A stretch of 5,039 nt of DNA from an uncultured Selenomonadales bacterium (GTDB taxonomy: Bacteria; Bacillota; Negativicutes; Selenomonadales; Selenomonadaceae): NCBI GenBank assembly GCA_946547205.1, contig CAMNPA010000123.1:1-5039 (forward strand). The letters are read 5' to 3'. The notes below the pieces were generated by a model. It worked only from the letters and a program-made list of their open reading frames with translations. It was not told where the DNA came from and searched no databases. This document shows positions 1 to 5,039 of the stretch, piece after piece. Position 1 is the first letter of the stretch, and each line of letters starts with the position of its first letter. Position numbers and translations under genes: made by a program.

Positions 1-86
1 AAAAACTTTTGAACGCGCTCAAAACCGACAAGATTAAGCAATTCATCGTTGACAAGTACAAGGGCGCAATCGTTCCCGCGTTTTAA
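1..86 (+). CDS. metQ: C-terminal end of a MetQ/NlpA-family methionine-binding lipoprotein (partial, 5' cut by window edge)
   Basis: Only the last 27 codons are inside the window; the reading frame runs from base 3 to a TAA at 84-86. The encoded tail is lysine-rich and ends in KYKGAIVPAF. This matches the usual ending of Firmicutes NlpA/MetQ substrate-binding lipoproteins, where an amphipathic helix (here DKIKQFIVDKYKG) precedes a short hydrophobic IVPAF-type terminus. Such proteins are anchored outside the membrane and deliver methionine to the MetNI ABC transporter. The assignment rests on this short motif alone, so ligand specificity is an inference from the family. The gene is convergent with the metal-binding lipoprotein gene at 224-1111 and shares the terminator at 168-206 with it. 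If metN and metI are linked, they would lie upstream of the window. Confidence 0.6.
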   Translation, partial: KLLNALKTDKIKQFIVDKYKGAIVPAF

Positions 87-87
87 C

Positions 88-167
88 AATTAGGAATGAG
101 GAATTAGGAATGAGGAATTAAATTCGCAATGTCATCATTCCTAATTCCTAATTCCAAATTCCTAATT
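88..167. repeat. Imperfect inverted repeat made of heptanucleotide units
   Basis: The left arm (about 88-119) is a run of a little over four 7-base units alternating AATTAGG and AATGAGG. The right arm (about 136-167) is the near reverse complement, built from AATTCCT-type units. The arms differ at only a few positions and are separated by about 16 bases, so RNA or single-stranded DNA could fold into a hairpin of roughly 30 base pairs. It begins just after the stop codon at 84-86 and abuts the terminator at 168-206. The element resembles short tandemly repeated repetitive sequences or a small palindromic intergenic repeat. No coding potential or transposase is visible. Confidence 0.85.
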
Positions 168-206
168 AAAAAAAATCCCGCGACGTTGTGTCTAGGGATT
201 TTTTTT
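168..206. terminator. Symmetrical rho-independent terminator, bidirectional
   Basis: A perfect 12-base inverted repeat (AAAAAAAATCCC at 168-179, GGGATTTTTTTT at 195-206) flanks a 15-base centre. The stem can continue inward past a 2x2 internal loop through GAC (182-184) pairing with GTC (190-192), leaving a GTTGT loop. Each strand reads a stem followed by a T run. The element therefore can end transcription of the plus-strand metQ-like gene and of the minus-strand operon that stops at 224. Confidence 0.85.
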
Positions 207-223
207 ATGTGCAACGTTCAGAA

Positions 224-1111
224 TCACAGCAAGGCTTTTCCGAGCGTCAATATGTTTGTCAACATGCGGTCGACGTAATCGAGCAACTTATCCGATTTGG
301 CTTCGCCCGTGACGATTGGATCGAGTTCAAAAATTTTTGCGCCGGTCTCGCGTGCGATTGTCTCTGCTGCTTTCGGCGAATATTGCGGCTCCGTGAATAT
401 GACTTTGTGGTCAAGCGCGTTGATTTTTTCAATCGTCTCGGCAAGTTCCTGCGGCGTAGGCTCCGTGCCCGGCTCGCGTTCAATGACTGCAACGACTTTC
501 AAATTCAATTCTGCCGCCAAATACGGGAATGCCTCGTGGAACGTGACGATCTCTTTGTTTTGCAGCAGGTCAAGCGACAAATGCAATTCATCGCGCAAAG
601 TCGTCAACTCGTCGACATATTCCAGCGTGTGACGTTTATATTTTTCTGCGCGGACGGAATCGAATTCACAAAGCTTCGACGAAATGTTTTTGACTTGAGC
701 AATGGCATAAGTCACGCTAAGCCACACGTGCGGATTCGGAACGCCGTTTTCAACAATCGGGACAATTTCGGGCGTGTCGCTTGCGTCAATGATTTTCAAG
801 TCGGGACGAGTCTCTTTAACCTTGTCGAGAAAATTTTCCATGCCCAGCCCGTTGACGACGAGAATATCAGCCGTTTCAAGCGTCTTCATATCTTCGGGCG
901 TCAGTTGATAATCGTGCAGGCAACCTGTTTGCGGCGGCGTCAAATTCACGACTTGCACACCGTCAACGCCGCGAGTAATGTTTATCACGTCAAGATAGAT
1001 CGGATAAAACGACGTGACGATTTTTAACGTGTCCTCGTCCTTTTTATCGGAGCCGCAACCTGTCAACGCGAACGTCATCACAATCAACACGAGACAAAAA
1101 ATTTTTTTCAT
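224..1111 (-). CDS. znuA: Zinc-type metal ABC transporter substrate-binding lipoprotein (ZnuA/TroA family)
   Basis: This 295-residue extracytoplasmic lipoprotein is predicted to capture a divalent metal, most likely zinc, and hand it to an ABC permease. Residues 1-19 form a lipoprotein signal ending in lipobox LTGC, with Cys19 the lipidation site. The ZnuA/TroA (cluster 9) fold is supported by TSFYPIY near residue 33, GCLHDYQLTP at 63-72, NPHVWL at 126-131, TFHEAFPYLA at 190-199, EPGTEPTPQEL at 213-223 and FELDPI at 261-266. Probable metal ligands are His66, His128, His192 and Asp264. A histidine at the third position, where manganese-type PsaA proteins have glutamate, favours zinc. The histidine-rich loop often found before the second ligand is absent. 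The start is supported by GAGG at 1119-1122, 7 bases upstream. It is the last gene of a three-gene operon, 12 bases after the previous stop. No znuB or znuC is present here, so its permease must be encoded elsewhere. Confidence 0.88.
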   Translation of the reverse strand: MKKIFCLVLIVMTFALTGCGSDKKDEDTLKIVTSFYPIYLDVINITRGVDGVQVVNLTPPQTGCLHDYQLTPEDMKTLETADILVVNGLGMENFLDKVKETRPDLKIIDASDTPEIVPIVENGVPNPHVWLSVTYAIAQVKNISSKLCEFDSVRAEKYKRHTLEYVDELTTLRDELHLSLDLLQNKEIVTFHEAFPYLAAELNLKVVAVIEREPGTEPTPQELAETIEKINALDHKVIFTEPQYSPKAAETIARETGAKIFELDPIVTGEAKSDKLLDYVDRMLTNILTLGKALL

Positions 1112-1118
1112 GGCAACA

Positions 1119-1122
1119 CCTC
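1119..1122 (-). promoter_or_regulatory. Ribosome binding site of the zinc-binding lipoprotein gene
   Basis: The minus strand reads GAGGTG ending 5-7 bases before the ATG at 1111-1109. It lies in the 12-base gap after the preceding TGA (1126-1124), showing that the gene is translated from a polycistronic message. Confidence 0.7.
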
Positions 1123-1123
1123 A

Positions 1124-1921
1124 TCAAAATCCTGCGCTCAAATTGGAAAGATTGACTTCCACGACGACATCTTGATAGTAAGGATTCGTGACGGCGACAC
1201 CTTCGGGCGTGTCAAAATCTTTCGAGCGAGTGGAATCACCTTCGGGCACGACGACCCAAAAAATTACGTCGACTTCACCGCTCGTCAATGCAACTGCCCG
1301 CGCAGAACTGTCAACTTGAATCAGCTCAACGTTCAGCTGCAAACGATTGGCAATTTCGGCAAGCACCGCCGTATTGAAACCGGCAGGCGTCCCGTCAGCA
1401 AGCACCAAATCCAACGGCGGCAAGTCGCCCGTAATTCCAACGCGAATGGTCTTTGCACCGTCAAAGTGCGGCATCGCAACGGCAGTCGGCGTCGTCGAAG
1501 AGTTGCGGATAAATTTTTCAATCAACGCGTTCAAAGTCCCGTCAGACTTCATGGCATTAATCGCCGTGTCGAGAGAATTTTTCAAGTCAACGTCTTCGGC
1601 ACGCGTGGCGCAACAAAAATTGTCGACGAGCGGAACTGTGCGTTGAGAATCCTCTATCACGAAGTCGGAATTATTTTCGGTCATGTATTTGGCGACGCTT
1701 TGATAAGTTTGAATCTTGTCAATCTGTTTGGCGGAAAGAGCCATCTGCATCGATTGGAAGTTGTCATAAAAATTTATCTCGCCGCCGGAAATTTTTGCGG
1801 CTTGTTCAGGCGTGGAGTTCAGTTGCGCAAGCGTGCCGACCTTAACGGATTTTTCATCAGTCGACGTGCCGCAACCCGTCAGCGTCAAAATCATCAGCAT
1901 CAGCAAAAAAATTTTCTTCAT
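1124..1921 (-). CDS. Family 3 solute-binding lipoprotein with apparently permuted lobes
   Basis: This 265-residue lipoprotein has signal residues 1-17 (lipobox LTGC, Cys17) and similarity to bacterial family 3 (amino-acid type) solute-binding proteins, but with the parts in unusual order. Residues 26-138 look like the second lobe plus the C-terminal helix of a normal protein: a VKVGTLAQLNST strand-turn, a YDNFQSMQMALSAKQID segment like the usual ligand-lobe helix, then AEDVDLKNSLDTAINAMKSDGTLNALIEKF, the classic ending, here written in two motifs (108-125 and 126-137). Residues 158-256 then look like the normal beginning: IRVGITGDLPPLDLV, DGTPAGFNTAVLAEIANRL, ALTSGEVDVIFW and NPYYQD. The full set of one domain is present once, so length is normal for a single binding protein. 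Substrate is unknown, probably an amino acid or similar small polar compound. An in-frame extension to 2149 exists, but the signal peptide and ribosome site fix the start at 1921. No permease gene is adjacent. Confidence 0.75.
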   Translation of the reverse strand: MKKIFLLMLMILTLTGCGTSTDEKSVKVGTLAQLNSTPEQAAKISGGEINFYDNFQSMQMALSAKQIDKIQTYQSVAKYMTENNSDFVIEDSQRTVPLVDNFCCATRAEDVDLKNSLDTAINAMKSDGTLNALIEKFIRNSSTTPTAVAMPHFDGAKTIRVGITGDLPPLDLVLADGTPAGFNTAVLAEIANRLQLNVELIQVDSSARAVALTSGEVDVIFWVVVPEGDSTRSKDFDTPEGVAVTNPYYQDVVVEVNLSNLSAGF

Positions 1922-1925
1922 CGCG

Positions 1926-3110
1926 TCAACCTCTGTACTCGTCCGCCAATTTTTTGAACAGCGGCAGGGAACGTTCAATCGTCTCGGTTTTGATGCAGTA
2001 AGCCGCGCGGAAATATCCCGGCGCACCGAAATCGGCACCCGGCACCAAGAGCAAGTCAAATTTTTTCGCACGTTCGCAGAAGGCATAATCGTTCGGCTCA
2101 AGAGCTTTCGGGAAGAGATAAAACGCACCTTGAGGCTTGACGCATTCAAAGCCCGCCGCGATTAAACCGTCGTACAAAATTTTTCCGTTGCGTTCGTATG
2201 GCGTGATGTCAACGGTTTTGCCTGCACATTTTGCAACTACCAATTGCCACAGACTCGGCGCGTTGACGTGAGTCAAAACTCGTGCGGCACCGGCAATCGC
2301 TCCGAAAATCTTTTCAAAGTCGCAAACTTCATCGGGCACGACGATATAACCGATTCTTTCGCCGGGCAAGGAAAAGCTTTTGCTGTAGGAATAGCAGACC
2401 AGCGTATTCCAATAAAATTTCGTGACCCAGGGCGCCTCGACGCCGTAAGCAAGCTCACGATAAGGTTCGTCGCAAATCAAAAAGATCGGACGACCGAATT
2501 GCTCCGAACGTTGCTTGAGAATTTCGGCAAGCTTCGTGATTGTCTCGCGCGAATAAACTGCACCGCTCGGATTGTTCGGCGAATTGATGATGACGGCTTT
2601 GGTGTTGACGGTCAAAATTTTTTGGAAGTCGTCGAAGTCGATTTGCCAATCAGTCGGACGCGGCTTGACGACTTTCAACGTTGCGCCCGTTGATTCGACA
2701 AAACATTTGTATTCGGGAAAATACGGCGCGAAGGTTATGAACTCATCGCCGGGCTCGGCGAGAGCTTTGAAACAAATCGTAATTGCCGCCGCCGCTCCGC
2801 TCGTCACGAAAATATTTTTTCCCGCGAAATTTGTTCCGAATCGGGCGTTGAGGCTCTCTGCAAGCGTTTGACGGACTTTCGGATTGCCGGGCGCGACAGT
2901 GTAACCGTGCACAGCTGACGGCTCGAAATTTTGCAGAATGTCAATGGCGGCGTCGCGAACGAATTCCGGCGTCGGAACGTTTGGATTGCCTAAGCTGAAG
3001 TCGAAAATATTTTCTTCGCCGACCTGCGCGGCACGTTTGCGCCCGAATTCAAAGATCGTGCGGATGGTTGATTTTTTCGTTCCCAATTCATACATTTTGG
3101 CTGATACCAT
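1926..3110 (-). CDS. Pyridoxal-phosphate-dependent aminotransferase, class I/II (fold type I)
   Basis: This cytoplasmic enzyme of 394 residues is predicted to transfer an amino group between an amino acid and a 2-oxo acid using PLP. Hallmarks appear in order: GNPNVPTPEF near 41-50 (substrate-side segment), HGYTVAPGNPKVR at 68-80, TSGAAAAI at 103-110 (cofactor phosphate region), NSPNNPSG at 176-183 with Asn180, DEPYREL at 214-220 with Asp214 and Tyr217, SYSKSFSLPGERIGY at 241-255 with Schiff-base Lys244 and Arg252, and YFRAAYC at 366-372 with the presumed substrate-carboxylate Arg368. All expected catalytic residues are present and length is normal. The amino-acid preference cannot be read from sequence; aspartate-, alanine- or aromatic-type activity are all possible. 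It is the first gene of the operon, followed by two binding lipoproteins, so its substrate may be linked to what they import. The start at 3110 is supported by AAGGAG 10 bases upstream; the frame stays open to 3191 but that extension would cover the predicted promoter. Confidence 0.92.
   Translation of the reverse strand: MVSAKMYELGTKKSTIRTIFEFGRKRAAQVGEENIFDFSLGNPNVPTPEFVRDAAIDILQNFEPSAVHGYTVAPGNPKVRQTLAESLNARFGTNFAGKNIFVTSGAAAAITICFKALAEPGDEFITFAPYFPEYKCFVESTGATLKVVKPRPTDWQIDFDDFQKILTVNTKAVIINSPNNPSGAVYSRETITKLAEILKQRSEQFGRPIFLICDEPYRELAYGVEAPWVTKFYWNTLVCYSYSKSFSLPGERIGYIVVPDEVCDFEKIFGAIAGAARVLTHVNAPSLWQLVVAKCAGKTVDITPYERNGKILYDGLIAAGFECVKPQGAFYLFPKALEPNDYAFCERAKKFDLLLVPGADFGAPGYFRAAYCIKTETIERSLPLFKKLADEYRG
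1930..1934 (-). promoter_or_regulatory. Ribosome binding site overlapping the end of the aminotransferase gene
   Basis: AGAGG on the minus strand lies inside the last codons of the aminotransferase gene, whose TGA is at 1928-1926, and 8 bases before the ATG at 1921-1919. The arrangement leaves only 4 bases between the two genes. This suggests translational coupling and decides the start of the downstream lipoprotein over the longer in-frame alternative. Confidence 0.75.
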
Positions 3111-3120
3111 AATAAAATTT

Positions 3121-3126
3121 CTCCTT
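3121..3126 (-). promoter_or_regulatory. Ribosome binding site of the aminotransferase gene
   Basis: AAGGAG on the minus strand lies 10 bases before the ATG at 3110-3108. Spacing is slightly long, but this is the only good site, and it favours this ATG over the upstream in-frame one at 3191. Confidence 0.7.
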
Positions 3127-3159
3127 ACCTGAATATTTGTCTGCGGATTTACTTTGTGA

Positions 3160-3187
3160 ATGATAACATAAGAGCCGAATTTTGCAA
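3160..3187 (-). promoter_or_regulatory. Predicted sigma-A-type promoter for the aminotransferase operon
   Basis: On the minus strand a -35-like TTGCAA (3187-3182) is followed after 16 bases by TATCAT (3165-3160), a five-of-six match to the -10 consensus. A TG one base upstream of it gives an extended -10. Transcription would begin near 3153, leaving a leader of roughly 40 bases with no room for a riboswitch. Confidence 0.45.
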
Positions 3188-3246
3188 GCAAAGCCGACGA
3201 AGGCGATACTTGGCAAAAAGACTTGCGTAAAAATTTTCGTTGCCCG

Positions 3247-3275
3247 TTGCGATAAGAATTTTTTTTCCCTATAAT
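3247..3275 (+). promoter_or_regulatory. Predicted sigma-A-type promoter for the MATE transporter gene
   Basis: A perfect TATAAT at 3270-3275 is preceded at exactly 17 bases by TTGCGA (3247-3252), four of six matches to the -35 consensus. Transcription would begin around 3282-3285, about 15 bases before the ribosome binding site. No clear operator palindrome is seen around it. Confidence 0.7.
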
Positions 3276-3299
3276 CGCGGCGGGATTAATCTTTGATAC

Positions 3300-3304
3300 G
3301 GAGG
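3300..3304 (+). promoter_or_regulatory. Ribosome binding site that sets a TTG start for the MATE gene
   Basis: GGAGG lies 9 bases before TTG at 3314-3316. The earlier in-frame TTG at 3293 lies upstream of this site and has no Shine-Dalgarno sequence of its own. The first in-frame ATG (3374) falls inside the first membrane segment. The TTG at 3314 is therefore the best start. Confidence 0.75.
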
Positions 3305-3313
3305 AAAAAATTT

Positions 3314-4960
3314 TTGGCGAAGACAGTTATAAGCGAACGATTCCGCGCGGTATTCGTGGCGTCGCTCGCATCAATGACGATCTCTTATGTGCTTATGTTG
3401 ACGGACAACATCGTCGCGGGACAATTCATCGGTGATGCGGCAGTCGCGGCAATGACACTCGTCGCGCCGATAATGACGCTGATATTTTTTTTGAGCTACA
3501 TGGTCGCCGACGGGCTGGCAATGATGTTTTCCTACGCGAAAGGTCACAACGACCAAGTCAAGGCGAATCAACTCTTCAGCATGGGCGTAACGGTCTCAAT
3601 CGTGACGGGCGCGGCGGTGACGATTATCCTTGTCGCCTTCCAAACGCAAATCTTGTCGCTGTGGAAAATTTCGCCGGAGCTGATGAATTACGCCGTCGAA
3701 TATTATCACGGGCTGATGTTCGTCGCGCTGCCGTGCATTCTGAACATTTTCTTCTACACGATTTACGTTGCCGAAGGCGAAGAAAATATTTGCGTGCGCG
3801 CGTCGATTGCAATGTTTGTCGTCAACATGGTACTCGACATCGCGTTAGGCTACAAAATCGGCGTGATTGGCATCGGCATCGCAACGACAATCGGAAATTT
3901 GGTCAGCTTCCTGTTCCACGTGCCGTATCTGTTCAAAAAAGATTGTCCGCTGAAATTCGTGCGCTATTGGAACGTCGACGAGCTTAAGCAGGGAATTTTT
4001 TACAGCTGGTATCACTCAATGGATACTTTGTGCCTCGCGCTCTTGCCGATAATTTTTTCCGAGTATGTCATCTTCAAATTCGGCGAAAATCATTTAATCG
4101 TCGTCACGGTCATAAACAACATGCTCACGCTTTTAATCGCGATTTACACGGGCATTGTTGACTGCCTGCAACCGATGGTCTGCCAATATCACGCGGAAGG
4201 TGCGCTCCACAGCGTTTATAAGACGATGCGCTTGGGAATAAATTCAACGCTTGCCGTGACGCTCGGCATGATTTTGTTCAGCTTCATCTTTGCGGAATTT
4301 TTGCCGGGACTTTTCGGCGTTGAGCAGACTGAAACGCTTTACGCGGAGTCGGTGCGTGCCGTGAGAATTTTCATGCCGTTCACGATATTTTTGGGCGTGG
4401 TGCTGATGCTCGGCAACTATTACATTTACGTTGAGCAACTGAATCTCGGCGCGGCTGTGAAATTTTTATTGCTGTTGGTTATGCCGAGTGCGGGCATGTC
4501 CGCGGGACATTTCGGCTTGCAATTCATGTGGGTCGGCGTCGGAATATCGTTTTTCGTTGCGCTGATTGTCACACGAATTCTCACGCGCAAGAAATGCGGC
4601 TTGCTGTTAATCGGCGCAAAAAAATTCAAGCAACAATTTTCTTACGACACGTTCACCGCACCGGGACAACTTCCCGCGCTCATGAAGGCGTTGAAAAAAT
4701 TTTTGGCGTCGTTCCCGATTGATGACGGTCGGAAAATTTTTCTGTCGTCGACTGTCGCCAAAGTCTTCAACCTTTACGCAGCCCGCGCAGGAATTTGCCG
4801 CCTTGAAGTCTCATTAATCCCGCGCGATGATTCTTTGACGTTGATATTCCGCGACAACGGCAAGCCCGTCAATCCGCTTGAACAACTCGGCACGCTCAAT
4901 GCTCGCGAAAAAAATTACATGGTCAGCGGCGACGAAAACAAGTTGGTCGTCGTCATATAA
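3314..4960 (+). CDS. MATE-family efflux transporter with C-terminal degenerate GHKL/anti-sigma-like domain
   Basis: The product has 548 residues when started at the TTG chosen from the ribosome site. Residues about 11-421 contain twelve hydrophobic segments (near 11-29, 48-68, 91-111, 130-152, 164-180, 184-204, 235-256, 260-284, 311-334, 352-372, 381-397 and 403-421). The N-terminal pattern LTDNIVAGQFIGDAAVAA (30-47) is typical of MATE cation-coupled exporters of drugs or metabolites. After a basic linker (424-440), residues about 445-548 form a soluble cytoplasmic tail. It resembles RsbW/SpoIIAB-like GHKL ATPase domains, with an N-box-like helix at 477-490 containing Asn486, a strand SLTLIF at 507-512 followed by DNGKPVNPLE (514-523), and a closing strand NKLVVVI. 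The N-box glutamate appears replaced (Ala482) and the glycine-rich G2 segment before the last strand is missing. ATP binding or hydrolysis is therefore doubtful. The exported substrate is unknown. The gene is monocistronic as far as visible, divergent from the aminotransferase operon. Confidence 0.88.
   Translation: MAKTVISERFRAVFVASLASMTISYVLMLTDNIVAGQFIGDAAVAAMTLVAPIMTLIFFLSYMVADGLAMMFSYAKGHNDQVKANQLFSMGVTVSIVTGAAVTIILVAFQTQILSLWKISPELMNYAVEYYHGLMFVALPCILNIFFYTIYVAEGEENICVRASIAMFVVNMVLDIALGYKIGVIGIGIATTIGNLVSFLFHVPYLFKKDCPLKFVRYWNVDELKQGIFYSWYHSMDTLCLALLPIIFSEYVIFKFGENHLIVVTVINNMLTLLIAIYTGIVDCLQPMVCQYHAEGALHSVYKTMRLGINSTLAVTLGMILFSFIFAEFLPGLFGVEQTETLYAESVRAVRIFMPFTIFLGVVLMLGNYYIYVEQLNLGAAVKFLLLLVMPSAGMSAGHFGLQFMWVGVGISFFVALIVTRILTRKKCGLLLIGAKKFKQQFSYDTFTAPGQLPALMKALKKFLASFPIDDGRKIFLSSTVAKVFNLYAARAGICRLEVSLIPRDDSLTLIFRDNGKPVNPLEQLGTLNAREKNYMVSGDENKLVVVI
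4773..4843 (+). repeat. Direct repeat, copy 1 (within the MATE C-terminal domain)
   Basis: This 71-base segment encodes about residues 487-510 of the MATE protein, covering LYAARAGICRLEVSLIPRD and the following strand. It recurs 196 bases downstream with a single mismatch (C at 4788, A at 4984). Confidence 0.95.
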
Positions 4961-4968
4961 GAAAAAAT

Positions 4969-5039
4969 TTTACGCAGCCCGCGAAGGAATTTGCCGCCTT
5001 GAAGTCTCATTAATCCCGCGCGATGATTCTTTGACGTTG
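4969..5039 (+). repeat. Direct repeat, copy 2 (downstream of the MATE stop codon, runs off the window)
   Basis: This is 70 of 71 bases identical to 4773-4843 and begins 8 bases after the MATE stop codon. Because the offset is 196 bases, it sits one base out of frame with the upstream gene. Read in its own frame (codons from 4971) it stays open and encodes YAAREGICRLEVSLIPRDD, so the one difference changes Ala to Glu. Identity continues to the last base, so the true repeat is probably longer. It may be a recent tandem duplication of the gene's 3' end, the tail of a gene remnant, or an assembly artefact at a contig end. Confidence 0.9.

Noticed and set aside
168..206. Small RNA gene or attachment site at the perfect inverted repeat
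   Set aside because: The T runs, symmetric stem and position between convergent stop codons are fully explained by a bidirectional terminator.
188..1027. A 279-codon open frame on the plus strand opposite the zinc-binding lipoprotein gene
   Set aside because: It is antisense to a well-supported gene, its product is rich in Arg, Phe, Cys and Asp with no recognisable domain, it has no credible ribosome site, and its beginning overlaps the terminator stem. It is explained by codon bias of the true gene.
1172..1957. A 261-codon open frame on the plus strand opposite the family 3 lipoprotein gene
   Set aside because: It is a mirror of a gene with a clear signal peptide and domain motifs. Its own product is low-complexity, basic and without similarity to known families.
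1922..2149. N-terminal extension of the family 3 lipoprotein by 76 codons
   Set aside because: It would overlap the aminotransferase gene almost entirely, is basic and cysteine-containing without a domain, and would bury the lipoprotein signal internally. The ATG at 1921 has its own ribosome site.
3111..3191. N-terminal extension of the aminotransferase by 27 codons
   Set aside because: It would cover the predicted -10 element and the ribosome binding site, and the family normally begins near the chosen start.
3111..3292. Possible riboswitch or leader RNA in the divergent intergenic region
   Set aside because: Both predicted leaders are short (about 40 and 30 bases), and no conserved aptamer-like pairing or upstream terminator was found.

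Overview
This window looks like chromosomal sequence from a Gram-positive-type or Negativicutes-like (Firmicutes) anaerobe. The hints are strong AGGAGG-like ribosome binding sites, lipoprotein signal peptides with an LTGC lipobox, an NlpA/MetQ-type protein ending, moderate G+C with many AAAATTTT tracts, and a MATE transporter fused to an ATPase-like tail. The taxonomic guess is an inference; no rRNA or marker gene is present.

Layout. Positions 1-86 hold the last 27 codons of a plus-strand gene whose C-terminus resembles a methionine-binding lipoprotein (MetQ/NlpA). A convergent gap (87-223) follows. It contains a large imperfect inverted repeat built from heptanucleotide units, then a symmetrical terminator that can serve both strands. 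Positions 224-3110 form a tight minus-strand operon. Read in transcription order it encodes a class I/II PLP-dependent aminotransferase (3110-1926), a family 3 solute-binding lipoprotein whose two halves are in reversed order (1921-1124), and a zinc-type metal-binding lipoprotein (1111-224). The gaps are 4 and 12 bases, so the three genes are probably co-transcribed and partly translationally coupled. No permease or ATPase gene is present for either binding protein.

Positions 3111-3313 are a divergent intergenic region with a recognisable promoter for each direction. Positions 3314-4960 encode a MATE-family multidrug or metabolite exporter that starts with TTG and carries a C-terminal degenerate GHKL/anti-sigma-like ATPase domain of about 110 residues. 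Just after its stop codon, a 71-base near-perfect copy of part of that domain (from 4969) runs to the window edge.

Functionally, the window is about amino-acid and metal acquisition (MetQ-like, family 3 and ZnuA-like binding proteins) plus amino-acid transamination, next to an independently transcribed exporter. The most notable items are the apparently circularly permuted solute-binding protein, the MATE-ATPase-like fusion, the duplicated segment at its 3' end, and the heptad inverted repeat. No phage, CRISPR, IS element or defence system was seen.
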